DNA of 10,441 nt from Anaerolineales bacterium UBA3082 (GCA_002366595.1 DFBK01000015.1:26419-36859); one strand, 5' to 3'; numbered from the stretch's first letter, positions 1 through 7,136 are shown. Made by a program: numbers and translations. Notes: generated by a model not told the origin, from the sequence alone.

Positions 1-257
1 CCGACCACGGCCACCGAATGGCTGTGTACTTGACGGGCGGTGACTACCTCCTCTGCACTGAGAGCAAGCGTCTCATAGATGATACGATGGTTGGCCTCCA
101 CCGCCTTATCCTCATCGCCTACCAGGTGGCCCACATTAAGCCCGTCGAAGGGAGGATGGCTGAGACCTCCCAGGCGGGTGAAGATGGCGTGTTTAACCCC
201 CCAGCCCAGATGGGGGAAGGTATAGTAAACGACTCCTCCCTTATGATGCCGGATCAT
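1..257 (-). CDS. pgeF: Polyphenol oxidase / purine nucleoside phosphorylase family protein (YfiH, LACC1, DUF152), 3' end cut by window edge
   Basis: The 85 visible N-terminal residues match the start of the YfiH/LACC1 family. Seen: an FTRLGG segment at residues 26-31, then a LNVGHLVGD segment at 40-48 and RQVHS at 75-79. In this family the His of the QVH motif (His78 here) is a zinc ligand. Family members were first called multicopper polyphenol oxidases; later work describes purine nucleoside phosphorylase/adenosine deaminase activity and, for E. coli PgeF, editing of peptidoglycan precursors. The ATG at 257 is chosen because it gives a normal-length leader before the first motif, but the Shine-Dalgarno in front of it is weak and the frame stays open upstream. 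The gene starts 22 bases after the stop of the radical SAM gene on the same strand, so the two are probably cotranscribed. The C-terminal two thirds lie outside the window. Confidence 0.85.
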   Translation of the reverse strand, partial: MIRHHKGGVVYYTFPHLGWGVKHAIFTRLGGLSHPPFDGLNVGHLVGDEDKAVEANHRIIYETLALSAEEVVTARQVHSHSVAVV

Positions 258-279
258 TCCGCTTTCGCTTGACGAAGGC

Positions 280-1977
280 TTATCGAGGAGGGGTGACAGT
301 TTTTGCTTCGTAAAAGACCTCATCACAAGCCCCACACTTCAGGCAGTCAGTCAGCGGGCAAGGAGGGGTGTTCTGGGCTTTTATCCCCTTCCGCCACTCC
401 TGCCACAGGTACTCCTTGCTTACTCTATTATCGACGACCTTCCAAGGCAAGGTGCCGCGGGGGCGTTCCTCTAATAACACCTCATATGCTAAACCTTGCC
501 TAGCCAAGGCGTGCTTCCAGGCGGGGAGCGATTTCCCCTTGGTGCGTGCAAGGGCCCACCCCACGCGCCTATCTCCTCGGGCTAGGGTAGCCTGTATAGC
601 CGCCTCAGCCGCGCTCTCGCTTCGAACCTCGATGGAGGAGAGAGTTTGCTTGACATAACGAAGACGAGCCTCCAGGACGGGCAAGGGGGTCATAGGAGCC
701 CACTGATAGGGGGTCTGGGCCTTAGGGACGAAGGGGGAGAGGCTCACGATGAGATGGCCGGAGAACCGCTCTTTGATCTTTTGGGTTAGGCGGACTAGAG
801 CCTCTATATCCTCTTCTCTCTCGCCGGGCAAGCCAAGCATGAAATATAATTTCAGTTGGGGGAAACGACGGCTAGCCCTTTGAGTAACCTCTAGGATATC
901 CTCTTCTGATATGTTTTTGTTTATACAGGAGCGGAGACGCGCCGAGCCAGCCTCAGGGGCTATAGTGAGTGTCTGAGTCCCGCCTTCAACTAGCGCCTCA
1001 AGCAATGTCTCTGATAGGGAATCGACACGCAAGGAGGAGACCGAGATCTGGGCTCCCAGTTGGCGAAGCCCTGGGGTTAGAGCGTCGATCTGGGAGTAGT
1101 CGGAGAGAGCCGCTCCCACCAGCCCAATCTTCTCCCGGTAGCCTAAACCTTCTTTCGCTTGATCTAAAAGGAGATCCACGCTTCGCTCACGAAAGGGACG
1201 GTAAGAGAACCCAGCGAGGCAGAAGCGGCACCCTCGTCCGCACCCTCGCGATACCTCTATGAGGTACATATCTCCAAACTTGGTCTCATCCGTGAGGATG
1301 ACAGAGGTGGTAGGATGGGCATCTAGATCGCGCACCCATTGCCTCTTGATAGGGTAGGGGGCGAAGGGCTCATGTTCTATCTCGATTCCTAGTCCATCGT
1401 ACTCTACCCGATAGAAGCGGGGCACGTAAAGGCCAGGGATGATGGCCCATTGGCGGAGTAGTTCTAGGCGTGGGGCTCTCACCTCTCGCCGCAGGGTCTC
1501 CGCCAAGGTTGGTATCACCTCTTCCCCCTCGCCGATGACCAAAGCATCGAAAATAGGGGCCAGGGGCTCGGGGTTGGCGGTAACACAGGGCCCTCCAGCC
1601 AGGAGGAGAGGGTGCCTTTCGTCTCGCTGCTCGGCCAGGGGAGGGATGCCGGCCTGGCGGAGCATCTCCACCAAGTTGAAGTAGTCCATCTCGAAGGAGA
1701 GGGTGAAAGCCAGGACGGCAAAATCCATGAGAGGCCTCTGGGATTCCAGGGAGATCGGCTGCCCCTTGGTGAAAAAGGTCCGCTCGCAAACTATCCCCGG
1801 CTGCCCATTGAAGAGTTGATAGATCACGTGGACGGCCAGGCTAGACATGCCCAGATAGTAACTATTGGGGTAGGCCAAAGCGACGGGGATCCGGCCGCCC
1901 CAATCCTTGACTACCGTCCCCGTCTCTTTGCTTACCTTACCTCTAGCCTCGGCGATAGTTTGCCAATTCAGACTCAT
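280..1977 (-). CDS. B12-binding-type radical SAM protein, TIGR03960-like
   Basis: A 565-residue radical SAM enzyme. Residues about 30-165 resemble the cobalamin-binding-like N-terminal domain of this family, with an AGGPCVTANPEPLAP stretch at 127-141 and IGEGEE at 148-153. The 4Fe-4S cluster motif CX3CX2C is Cys246, Cys250 and Cys253 (CGRGCRFC), followed by typical core segments: IAPEAGSARLR at 339-349, and YFMLGLPGE at 378-386. Beyond the core is a C-terminal Cys group (Cys540, 545, 548, 551) that could bind a second metal or cluster. In many bacteria this family sits beside or is fused to a TIGR03936/DUF2344 protein near ribosomal genes rplU and rpmA; here that partner is absent and pgeF follows. 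The substrate is unknown. The ATG at 1977 has GAGGGG two bases upstream, a rather close Shine-Dalgarno. A weak promoter, TTGCTC and TAGACT 17 bases apart, reads toward the gene at 2034-2006. Confidence 0.9.
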   Translation of the reverse strand: MSLNWQTIAEARGKVSKETGTVVKDWGGRIPVALAYPNSYYLGMSSLAVHVIYQLFNGQPGIVCERTFFTKGQPISLESQRPLMDFAVLAFTLSFEMDYFNLVEMLRQAGIPPLAEQRDERHPLLLAGGPCVTANPEPLAPIFDALVIGEGEEVIPTLAETLRREVRAPRLELLRQWAIIPGLYVPRFYRVEYDGLGIEIEHEPFAPYPIKRQWVRDLDAHPTTSVILTDETKFGDMYLIEVSRGCGRGCRFCLAGFSYRPFRERSVDLLLDQAKEGLGYREKIGLVGAALSDYSQIDALTPGLRQLGAQISVSSLRVDSLSETLLEALVEGGTQTLTIAPEAGSARLRSCINKNISEEDILEVTQRASRRFPQLKLYFMLGLPGEREEDIEALVRLTQKIKERFSGHLIVSLSPFVPKAQTPYQWAPMTPLPVLEARLRYVKQTLSSIEVRSESAAEAAIQATLARGDRRVGWALARTKGKSLPAWKHALARQGLAYEVLLEERPRGTLPWKVVDNRVSKEYLWQEWRKGIKAQNTPPCPLTDCLKCGACDEVFYEAKTVTPPR

Positions 1978-2097
1978 GTCCCCTCGATGATCTCTATCTT
2001 CTTAGAGTCTATCATAAGGAGAGGAGTGGAGCAAACGTCAGGCTGAGGAGAAGAGATAGGCATGGGAACAATAGGGTAGGGATGGTAGGCGAGAACT

Positions 2098-2275
2098 GCT
2101 GGGCAAGAATGTAGCGTCCGAGCCTGTCTCGGATGAAAGACGACGCTTTCTAAACCGAGGTGTAAACATCTGAGGCCACGAACCTGGTTGACTGTGGATT
2201 ACCAGTAGGGCAGGTTTCCCTGGCCCAACGATGCCAGGACGGGTGAAACCTGCCCTATTGAGTTGCACGAAGTCT
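2098..2275 (+). repeat. Dispersed hairpin-rich repeat, copy A (left of patatin gene)
   Basis: About 178 bases matching copy B at 3345-3525 in the same orientation. The first roughly 45 bases are nearly identical (GCTGGRCAAGAATGTAGC, then CGAGCCTGTCTCGG), and a second conserved block, CCACGAACCTGG then TGACTGTGGA, lies in the middle. Three structures are visible: TCCGAG/CTCGGA around CCTGT (2117-2133); a 12-bp perfect stem TAGGGCAGGTTT/AAACCTGCCCTA (2206-2217 with 2246-2257); and inside it CCTGGC/GCCAGG (2219-2224 with 2233-2238). The long stem-loop present at 3408-3433 in copy B is reduced here. No transposase is present, so a non-autonomous MITE- or REP-like element is the best description. 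The outer limits are approximate, because similarity fades after the third hairpin. Confidence 0.75.
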
Positions 2276-2302
2276 TGACGGCTACGGTGCATTAGATAAT
2301 GT
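2275..2302 (+). promoter_or_regulatory. Candidate sigma-70 promoter for the patatin gene
   Basis: TTGACG at 2275-2280 is followed after 16 bases by TAATGT at 2297-2302, pointing toward the patatin gene. The -35 box lies at the very end of repeat copy A, so the repeat may supply part of the promoter. The predicted leader would be about 130 bases. The -10 match is only moderate. Confidence 0.35.
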
Positions 2303-2411
2303 ATCCAATGGCACAGGCAAGTTGTGACACCACATATCAAGAAGTTCACCATGAGCAGCAAGAGCGGGCAAACGCAACTCTGGACAGAAAGGGCGAGAGA
2401 GGCTAGAATAG

Positions 2412-2434
2412 CCTGGTAGAGATACCAGGGGAGG
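2412..2434 (+). promoter_or_regulatory. Hairpin with GAGA loop next to patatin ribosome binding site
   Basis: CCTGGTA (2412-2418) and TACCAGG (2423-2429) form a perfect 7-bp stem closed by GAGA, a GNRA-type tetraloop. The stem ends directly beside GGAGG (2430-2434), which is six bases before the ATG at 2441. This Shine-Dalgarno spacing favours the ATG at 2441 over the GTG at 2438. The hairpin could set access to the ribosome binding site or protect the mRNA; its effect is inferred. Confidence 0.5.
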
Positions 2435-2440
2435 TGGGTG

Positions 2441-3361
2441 ATGATAGCCTTTGTGCTCAGTGGAGGGGGCAGTCGCGGAGCCTTGGAGGTGGGGGCACTT
2501 TTGGCCCTCTTCGAGAAGGGGATTAGCCCCCAGATCCTGGTGGGCTCCTCGGCGGGAGCGATGAACGCTGCTTTCATCGCCACAGACCCCACTCTGGAGG
2601 GAGCCCAGTCGCTGGCCACCCTCTGGCGCTCCGTTAAGCAGGAGGACATCTTCCCCGGCAATTCGTTGAGCCTCTCTCTCACTGCGGCCTGGCGCTTCAT
2701 TGGTGGCTATGATGGCCTCTTCCCCAGTGATAGACTGCGCAGAATGGTGGAGAGGTATCTGCCTGAGGGGGTCCGCCATTTCTCGGACATCACTAAGGTG
2801 AAACTCTACCTTACGGCCGCCGATTTGAACTGGGGCATATTGTACCTCTGGGGCGAGAAGCCCGAGGGGGATATAGTGGATGCTGTGATGGCCAGCGCTG
2901 CCCACCCCGCCTATTTTCCACCCCTGCTTCTAGCCGGTCACCAGTTGGTCGATGGGGCGGTGGTGGCCAATGTGCCCATCTCCATCGCGGCGGCGAAGGG
3001 GGCCACCGAGGTCTACGCCATCAACGTGGGCTACGCTGGGCAAGAGATGCCGCACAGTAGGGGAGTTTTCAACATCGTCAACCGGGCCATCTCCACTATG
3101 ATGTATCAGCAACTCCTCGATGACCTGATGGAGTGCGCGGGCAAGGTCATCCTGCATCATGTGGTCTTCGAGGCCTTCGCTGGCCTCCCGGTATGGGATT
3201 TGAGCAAGAGCGGAGAGATGATAGAGGAGGGGCGAAGGGTGATGGGGGAGTACCTGGAGAAGCCCGTTTGGGAGAGAGTGACGGCGCCCATACTACCCGG
3301 GCGGGAAGGGGCACCAGAGCCACCGCCGGGCGCGGTAGTGTGGCGCTGGACAAGAATGTAG
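2441..3361 (+). CDS. Patatin-like phospholipase family protein
   Basis: A 306-residue patatin-fold serine hydrolase that would use a Ser-Asp dyad to cleave acyl esters of lipids. The family signatures are in order: the glycine-rich oxyanion loop GGGSRG at residues 8-13, the nucleophile elbow GSSAG at 35-39 with Ser37, the ASAAHPAYFPP segment at 151-161, and the catalytic Asp171 in DGA (171-173). No signal peptide or membrane segment is seen, so it is probably cytosolic or peripheral at the membrane, as for bacterial RssA/YlbK-type relatives. The real substrate cannot be told. The gene stands alone between two copies of a direct repeat. Its last five codons (RWTRM) and its TAG stop are part of repeat copy B, and the proline-rich tail after about residue 285 looks poorly constrained, so the original C-terminus may have been replaced by the element. 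Confidence 0.93.
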   Translation: MIAFVLSGGGSRGALEVGALLALFEKGISPQILVGSSAGAMNAAFIATDPTLEGAQSLATLWRSVKQEDIFPGNSLSLSLTAAWRFIGGYDGLFPSDRLRRMVERYLPEGVRHFSDITKVKLYLTAADLNWGILYLWGEKPEGDIVDAVMASAAHPAYFPPLLLAGHQLVDGAVVANVPISIAAAKGATEVYAINVGYAGQEMPHSRGVFNIVNRAISTMMYQQLLDDLMECAGKVILHHVVFEAFAGLPVWDLSKSGEMIEEGRRVMGEYLEKPVWERVTAPILPGREGAPEPPPGAVVWRWTRM

Positions 3362-3525
3362 CATTCGAGCCTGTCTCGGACGAAAGATATCGCTTTGTAA
3401 ATCGTAAGGTGTCAGATGGTAACATCTGACACCACGAAACACCACGAACCTGGGTGACTGTGGACTAGTTATAGGGCGGATTACGGAATCTGCCCTATCT
3501 TTATCTGACGAAATCACGAGATAGT
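3345..3525 (+). repeat. Dispersed hairpin-rich repeat, copy B (right of patatin gene)
   Basis: Second copy of the element at 2098-2275, direct orientation, 1,247 bases away start to start. It carries TTCGAG/CTCGGA (3364-3380), which keeps pairing through a G-U wobble relative to copy A. It also carries a perfect 11-bp stem GGTGTCAGATG/CATCTGACACC around GTAA (3408-3433), and ATAGGGCGGATT/AATCTGCCCTAT (3471-3482 with 3487-3498, one wobble). Sequence differs between the copies in the terminal stem while pairing is kept, as expected if structure matters. No T-run follows the stems, so none is a standard intrinsic terminator. The element begins inside the 3' end of the patatin gene and gives it its stop codon. 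Confidence 0.75.
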
Positions 3526-3538
3526 CCCCTTATCTAGC

Positions 3539-3567
3539 GAACTTCTGGGCTCGGAGCGGTGTATAAT
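3539..3567 (+). promoter_or_regulatory. Candidate promoter of the sigma / anti-sigma operon
   Basis: A perfect TATAAT lies at 3562-3567, 33 bases before the sigma gene. No TTGACA-like -35 box is present at the right distance. Instead CGAACTT (3538-3544) lies 17 bases upstream, resembling the GGAAC-type -35 element used by many ECF sigma factors. This may be a hybrid or autoregulated promoter; the call on which sigma reads it is inference. Confidence 0.45.
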
Positions 3568-3600
3568 TTATTAGAGTGAGAGTTTACAGGAGCGCCGTGG

Positions 3601-4191
3601 ATGGATCTGATCCGTCGCAGTCAAAGCGGAGATGAGGAGGCTTTCGCCGCCCTCTTCCAAAAGTATAAAAACCTGGTCTACAAGACCGCCTATCTGATGC
3701 TGGGCGATGCTAATGAGGCGGAGGACGTGCTTCAGGAGGTCTTCATCCAAGTGTATAAATCCTTACACACCTTTCAGCCCACCAAAGGAGCCTTCACCAC
3801 TTGGCTGCATCGCATCACGGTCAATCGTTGCCTCAATCGACGGCGCAAGCGACTTCCCCCCTTCCTCTCGTTAGACGAATCTTCTCCTTCGTCATTAGCC
3901 AGCCGTTCCCCGTCATCTGAAAGCCGGACGGTAGAGGAGGAAGTGGTCCGGCAAGCAGTGAGCAGGTTGAGCGAGAAGCAGCGGGCGGTCGTGATCCTGC
4001 GCTACTACTGGGAACTGGCTTACTCCGAGATCGCTTATATCCTGGACATCCCCCTGGGAACGGTCAAATCACGGCTCAGTCTGGCTCTCAGAACCTTGCG
4101 TAAGGAACTGGAAAGGGAAACAGGGGATGCTTTGGCTAAACCCCTTTCAACCAACAGGAGGCTTGATTATGAAGTGCCAAGAAGTGAATGA
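3601..4191 (+). CDS. ECF-type RNA polymerase sigma factor
   Basis: A 196-residue sigma-70 family protein with only regions 2 and 4, the ECF layout. Region 2 spans about residues 8-80 and includes DANEAEDVLQEVFIQVY (36-52), which binds core polymerase and the -10 element, then FTTWLHRITVNRCLNRRR (65-82). A Ser-rich linker (about 90-110) leads to region 4 at about 117-170 with LSEKQRAVVILRYYWELAYSEIAYILDIPLGTVKSRL, the helix-turn-helix for the -35 element. AGGAG at 3588-3592 is eight bases before the ATG. The gene overlaps the following anti-sigma gene by 23 bases, which implies translational coupling and a sigma/anti-sigma pair. It would be held inactive at the membrane until an envelope or extracytoplasmic signal releases it. 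The target genes and the signal cannot be read from the window. Confidence 0.95.
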   Translation: MDLIRRSQSGDEEAFAALFQKYKNLVYKTAYLMLGDANEAEDVLQEVFIQVYKSLHTFQPTKGAFTTWLHRITVNRCLNRRRKRLPPFLSLDESSPSSLASRSPSSESRTVEEEVVRQAVSRLSEKQRAVVILRYYWELAYSEIAYILDIPLGTVKSRLSLALRTLRKELERETGDALAKPLSTNRRLDYEVPRSE

Positions 4192-5080
4192 ACTGCTCGT
4201 GGCCTATCTGGACGGTGAAGTCATCCCCTCCGAGCGAAAGATGATCGAGGCCCATCTGGCGAAGTGTGCCTTCTGTCAGAAGGAGATGGACTGCCTGGCG
4301 GCGACGCAGCGTCGCCTCAGCAGGTCCCTACAAGCCGTGGCTGCCGATGCGGCTCCCTTGCCCCAGGCCTGGGCTCGCTTGCAAGAGCGTCTGACCTTGC
4401 GGCCGCCGTTGGCGTGGTTGGAACGGCTGGCTGCCCGGCTATTCCCACTCCGGCCCGCTTGGCGCCTGACCCTGGCTAGCCTGGCCTTGCTCTGCCTACT
4501 GCAAGTCGCCAGTATAGCCTTCTATCCCGGCGGGCTGGTGGCCCTGGCTGAGGGGGGGATCGAGCGTATCGTCCGCATCGTGTGGTTGCCTGCGTCGGAG
4601 CCGTCGCCGACATCTCTCCCGACCCAAGAAGCCGTGCACAACTTTGTGCCTCTTCCCGAGGCTCAGCGTCTGGCTGATTTCCACATATACGTGCCAATCT
4701 ATGTGCCAGCAGGCTTGACTCTGGTGGGCGCTGAGGTTGGGGGTCCTAACTCGGTGGGTCTCCGCTACGAGGACGATGGCATGGTCCGCTGTATCGACTT
4801 GATGCAGACTCGACTGACCGATGAAGGAAAGCCGCCCTTTGCCCTCGGCCTGCCAGAGGAACTCGGCGAAAAGGTCGTCAAAGGGATGGTAGGTGGGGCC
4901 GAAGCCCTGTGGGTAGAAAGTTGGCCGGGAGCCGTTGCCACGATGGTGTGGGAGCACGATGGCTTCGCCTTCACTATGCTGGTATCGTCATGGCAACCGG
5001 GGCTCTCCGTTAACGAGGCCATCAAAATCGCCGAGTCGATGGTGCCGGTGGAGGCAGGAGAGGGCGAGCCGCCGTTCTAG
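4169..5080 (+). CDS. Membrane-anchored zinc-finger anti-sigma factor with DUF4367-like outer domain
   Basis: A 303-residue protein. The first 40 residues form a zf-HC2/ZAS anti-sigma domain with the H-X3-C-X2-C motif (His29, Cys33, Cys36) and a further Cys3; this fold grips and inactivates an ECF sigma factor. A hydrophobic stretch at about residues 100-118 is the single membrane span, with Arg-rich sequence before it, so the zinc finger faces the cytoplasm. The outer part carries YVPAGLTLVGAEVGG and later a GLSVNEAIKIAESM end, resembling DUF4367/RseB-like sensor domains. The start at 4169 is preferred over an earlier in-frame ATG at 4127 because a perfect AGGAGG (4156-4161) stands seven bases before it and the zinc finger then begins at once. 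Overlap with the sigma gene supports a cognate pair. The signal sensed is unknown. Confidence 0.92.
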   Translation: MKCQEVNELLVAYLDGEVIPSERKMIEAHLAKCAFCQKEMDCLAATQRRLSRSLQAVAADAAPLPQAWARLQERLTLRPPLAWLERLAARLFPLRPAWRLTLASLALLCLLQVASIAFYPGGLVALAEGGIERIVRIVWLPASEPSPTSLPTQEAVHNFVPLPEAQRLADFHIYVPIYVPAGLTLVGAEVGGPNSVGLRYEDDGMVRCIDLMQTRLTDEGKPPFALGLPEELGEKVVKGMVGGAEALWVESWPGAVATMVWEHDGFAFTMLVSSWQPGLSVNEAIKIAESMVPVEAGEGEPPF

Positions 5081-5175
5081 ACGCCCCTCAATCTCCCGTG
5101 AAGCTGAGGAGAGGCCATAGTCATACAAGAAGGACACATCGAGTTCAGGCCGTAGGGTCGGAGGCTTGCCAGAAC

Positions 5176-5207
5176 GGGCCGGGGAGCACTCCGGCCCTTT
5201 TCTTTTT
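5176..5207 (+). terminator. Intrinsic terminator of the sigma / anti-sigma operon
   Basis: GGGCCGG (5176-5182) pairs with CCGGCCC (5191-5197) and is followed by TTTTCTTTTT (5198-5207). It lies about 95 bases after the anti-sigma stop, in the convergent gap with etfA. Confidence 0.85.
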
Positions 5208-5270
5208 CCTCCCTTCACCAAAGTGATCCTCTTGAAAAGGGGCGGGCGAATTCGGGCTCTGAGAAGTAGC

Positions 5271-5293
5271 AGGGCAGGTAAGAAACCTGCCCT
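5271..5293. repeat. GGGCAGGT / ACCTGCCC hairpin downstream of etfA
   Basis: AGGGCAGGT (5271-5279) and ACCTGCCCT (5285-5293) form a perfect 9-bp stem with a five-base loop. It lies 31 bases past the etfA stop on that gene's downstream side. Neither strand has a T-run after the stem, so it is at best a weak terminator or 3' mRNA stabiliser for etfBA. The stem sequence is the same as the terminal hairpin of repeat copy A, suggesting a solo hairpin derived from the same repeat family. Confidence 0.6.
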
Positions 5294-5324
5294 ACTGCAT
5301 TCAGTTGAAGAGCGGATCGATGGT

Positions 5325-6308
5325 CTAACCCTCCGCCTTTATCTTCTTGAACTCTTCGGTGAGGACGGGCACCACCTTGAAGAGATCCGCGACGATGCCG
5401 TAGTCGGCTACCTTGAAGATGGGGGCTTCAGGGTCCTTGTTGATGGCCACAATATATTTGGAGGTCTTCATCCCTGCCAGGTGTTGGATGGCCCCGGAGA
5501 TGCCGCAGGCGATGTAGAGGGTAGGGGTTACGACCTTCCCCGTTTGGCCCACCTGGTGGCTATGGTCCTGCCAGCCTGCATCTACTGCCGCGCGAGAGGC
5601 TCCCACCGCCGCACTCAGGACGTCGGCCAACTCCTCCAGAAGGGCGAAATTCTCTGGCCCCTTCATCCCTCGCCCACCGGAGACGACGATGTCGGCCTCC
5701 GTCAATTCCACCCGCTCCCCGGTCTCTTTCAACATCTCGATCACCCTGGCTCGGATGTCGCCCGTATCCACGGAGATATTCTCCACCTCCGCCATAGAAG
5801 AGATGTCAGGCTCTGGAGCCGGGAAGATGTTAGGCCGTATGGTGGCCATCTGGGGCCTGGTCTCCTCCACCACCTTGGCGAGCGCTTTCCCGGCGTAGAT
5901 GGGCCGGGTGATGAGCAAGCGGCCGTCCTGGACCTCTATGCCTGTACAATCAGAGGCTAGGCCCACCGCCAGCCTGGCTGCCACTCGGGGAGCCAGGTCT
6001 TTGCCTCGCGTCGAGGCGGCTAGGAGGACGACGGCAGGGTCGGCCTCTTTGATTAAGTCGGTGAGGACCTTGGTGTACCCCTCGGATGTATAGTTCTCTA
6101 AGGCAGGGCCATCGGCCAGATAGACCTTCTGGACACCGTAACGGCCTACCGTATCGGCTAACGGTGAGACACCGGAGCCCATCAGCACCACATTCACGGC
6201 GCCTCCCAACTCCTGGGCGATCTCCGCCCCCTTGCCTATCATCTCCAGGGTGACCTTCTTCAGTTCGCCCTCTCGTACCTCGGCTACTATCAAGACGTCG
6301 TTAGACAT
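5325..6308 (-). CDS. etfA: Electron transfer flavoprotein subunit alpha
   Basis: A 327-residue EtfA/FixB protein, normal length for the family. The N-terminal half (to about residue 190) is the ETF alpha/beta Rossmann-like domain. The C-terminal half is the FAD-binding domain, with its hallmark segments SGGRGM (210-215), GASRAAVDAGW (236-246), QVGQTGK (252-258), CGISGAIQH (268-276) and IVAINKDPEAPIF then ADYGIVADLF (286-310). With EtfB it forms a soluble heterodimer that takes electrons from flavin dehydrogenases such as acyl-CoA dehydrogenases and passes them to a membrane quinone reductase, or takes part in electron bifurcation. It follows etfB by 36 bases; GAGGAG lies nine bases before the ATG. 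No dehydrogenase or ETF-quinone oxidoreductase gene is nearby, so donor and acceptor are not shown. Confidence 0.97.
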   Translation of the reverse strand: MSNDVLIVAEVREGELKKVTLEMIGKGAEIAQELGGAVNVVLMGSGVSPLADTVGRYGVQKVYLADGPALENYTSEGYTKVLTDLIKEADPAVVLLAASTRGKDLAPRVAARLAVGLASDCTGIEVQDGRLLITRPIYAGKALAKVVEETRPQMATIRPNIFPAPEPDISSMAEVENISVDTGDIRARVIEMLKETGERVELTEADIVVSGGRGMKGPENFALLEELADVLSAAVGASRAAVDAGWQDHSHQVGQTGKVVTPTLYIACGISGAIQHLAGMKTSKYIVAINKDPEAPIFKVADYGIVADLFKVVPVLTEEFKKIKAEG

Positions 6309-6344
6309 ATCTTTCCACTCCTCATAAAGTTTTGGGAAAAGGCG

Positions 6345-7136
6345 CTACAAGATTTTCGCCTCGTCCTGCAGGAGGTGGGCCACCTTTCTCGCCATCTCGC
6401 CCGGTTCCTCCCCTTGGAAGACCTTTCCTGCCTCTCTTCCTGGTGGTGTCATCGCCTCCACCATCTTTATCTTGGCTGCCTCTCTTCCTACCTCCTGGGG
6501 ACTCACCCCCAGTTCTTGGGCGCCCCATTCGGCGATGGTCTTTTTTTTGACCGCCATGATCCCCCTGAGGGAGGGGTAGCGGGGCTCGTTCAGCCCCTTC
6601 TGGGCGGTGAAGACCGCAGGTAAGGAGGTCTCTATCACCTCTTTTCCACCTTCGACCTCGCGGTGGGCTATGGCTCTCTTTCCATCTTCGGAGATATCGA
6701 GTTTAACGATCACCGAGACGTGGGGCAGGTCTAATAGTTCAGCCAAGGCGATCCCCACCTGGGCGTGGTCTTCATCCACCCCTTGCTTACCGCAGAAGAT
6801 TATATCGTAGTTGATCTTCTCTAAGGCTTTGGCCAAGAGCAAAGCGGTAGCATAGGGATCCGAGCCCTTGAAGGCTTCATCTATGAGGTGAATGGCTTCA
6901 TCGGCGCCCAAGGCTAAGCCGCTCTTGAGGGCGTCCTTGGCTCGCTCCGGGCCCACGGTTATGACGGTGACCTTCCCCTCGCCGAGCCGCTCCTTGATCA
7001 ACAGCGCCTCCTCGATGGCGTACTCGTCATAGGGGTTGATGACCGATTCCAACCCCTCTGTATCAACTATCCCCTCCTTTACGTTTATCTTGCTCGCCGT
7101 ATCCGGCACTTGCTTTACGCAGACGACGATGTTCAC
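6345..7136 (-). CDS. etfB: Electron transfer flavoprotein subunit beta
   Basis: A 263-residue EtfB/FixA protein that binds AMP, or a second FAD in bifurcating types, and pairs with EtfA. Visible family features are the N-terminal NIVVCVKQVPDT strand (2-13), NPYDEYAIEEAL (34-45), FCGKQGVDEDHAQVG (114-128) and the EtfB signature VEGGKEVIETSLPAVFTAQ through LNEPRYPSLRGIMAVKKK (161-199). The GTG at 7136 is chosen because GGAGGT stands eight bases upstream and known EtfB proteins begin with this motif; an in-frame ATG at 7205 would add 23 unrelated residues and would lie at the predicted transcription start. A run of eight A bases within the VKKKT codons (6548-6541) could be slippage-prone. It is the first gene of the etfBA operon, with its own promoter and a palindrome over the start point. 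Confidence 0.96.
   Translation of the reverse strand: MNIVVCVKQVPDTASKINVKEGIVDTEGLESVINPYDEYAIEEALLIKERLGEGKVTVITVGPERAKDALKSGLALGADEAIHLIDEAFKGSDPYATALLLAKALEKINYDIIFCGKQGVDEDHAQVGIALAELLDLPHVSVIVKLDISEDGKRAIAHREVEGGKEVIETSLPAVFTAQKGLNEPRYPSLRGIMAVKKKTIAEWGAQELGVSPQEVGREAAKIKMVEAMTPPGREAGKVFQGEEPGEMARKVAHLLQDEAKIL

Noticed and set aside
2038..2905. Minus-strand open frames across repeat copy A and the patatin 5' half
   Set aside because: They run through hairpin repeat sequence and antisense to the patatin catalytic motifs. A shared peptide with the frame opposite copy B only reflects the DNA repeat.
2098..3525. Composite transposon or IS element around the patatin gene
   Set aside because: No transposase or clear terminal inverted repeats of the whole unit are present; the two copies are in direct orientation and non-coding.
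4496..4957. Minus-strand frame of 153 codons inside the anti-sigma gene
   Set aside because: Antisense shadow of a well-supported gene, with no domain and no Shine-Dalgarno.
5166..5960. Long plus-strand open frame (264 codons) antisense to etfA
   Set aside because: It lies opposite a fully convincing EtfA and has no recognisable domain; its start region holds a terminator. The frame is open only because of the codon bias of etfA.
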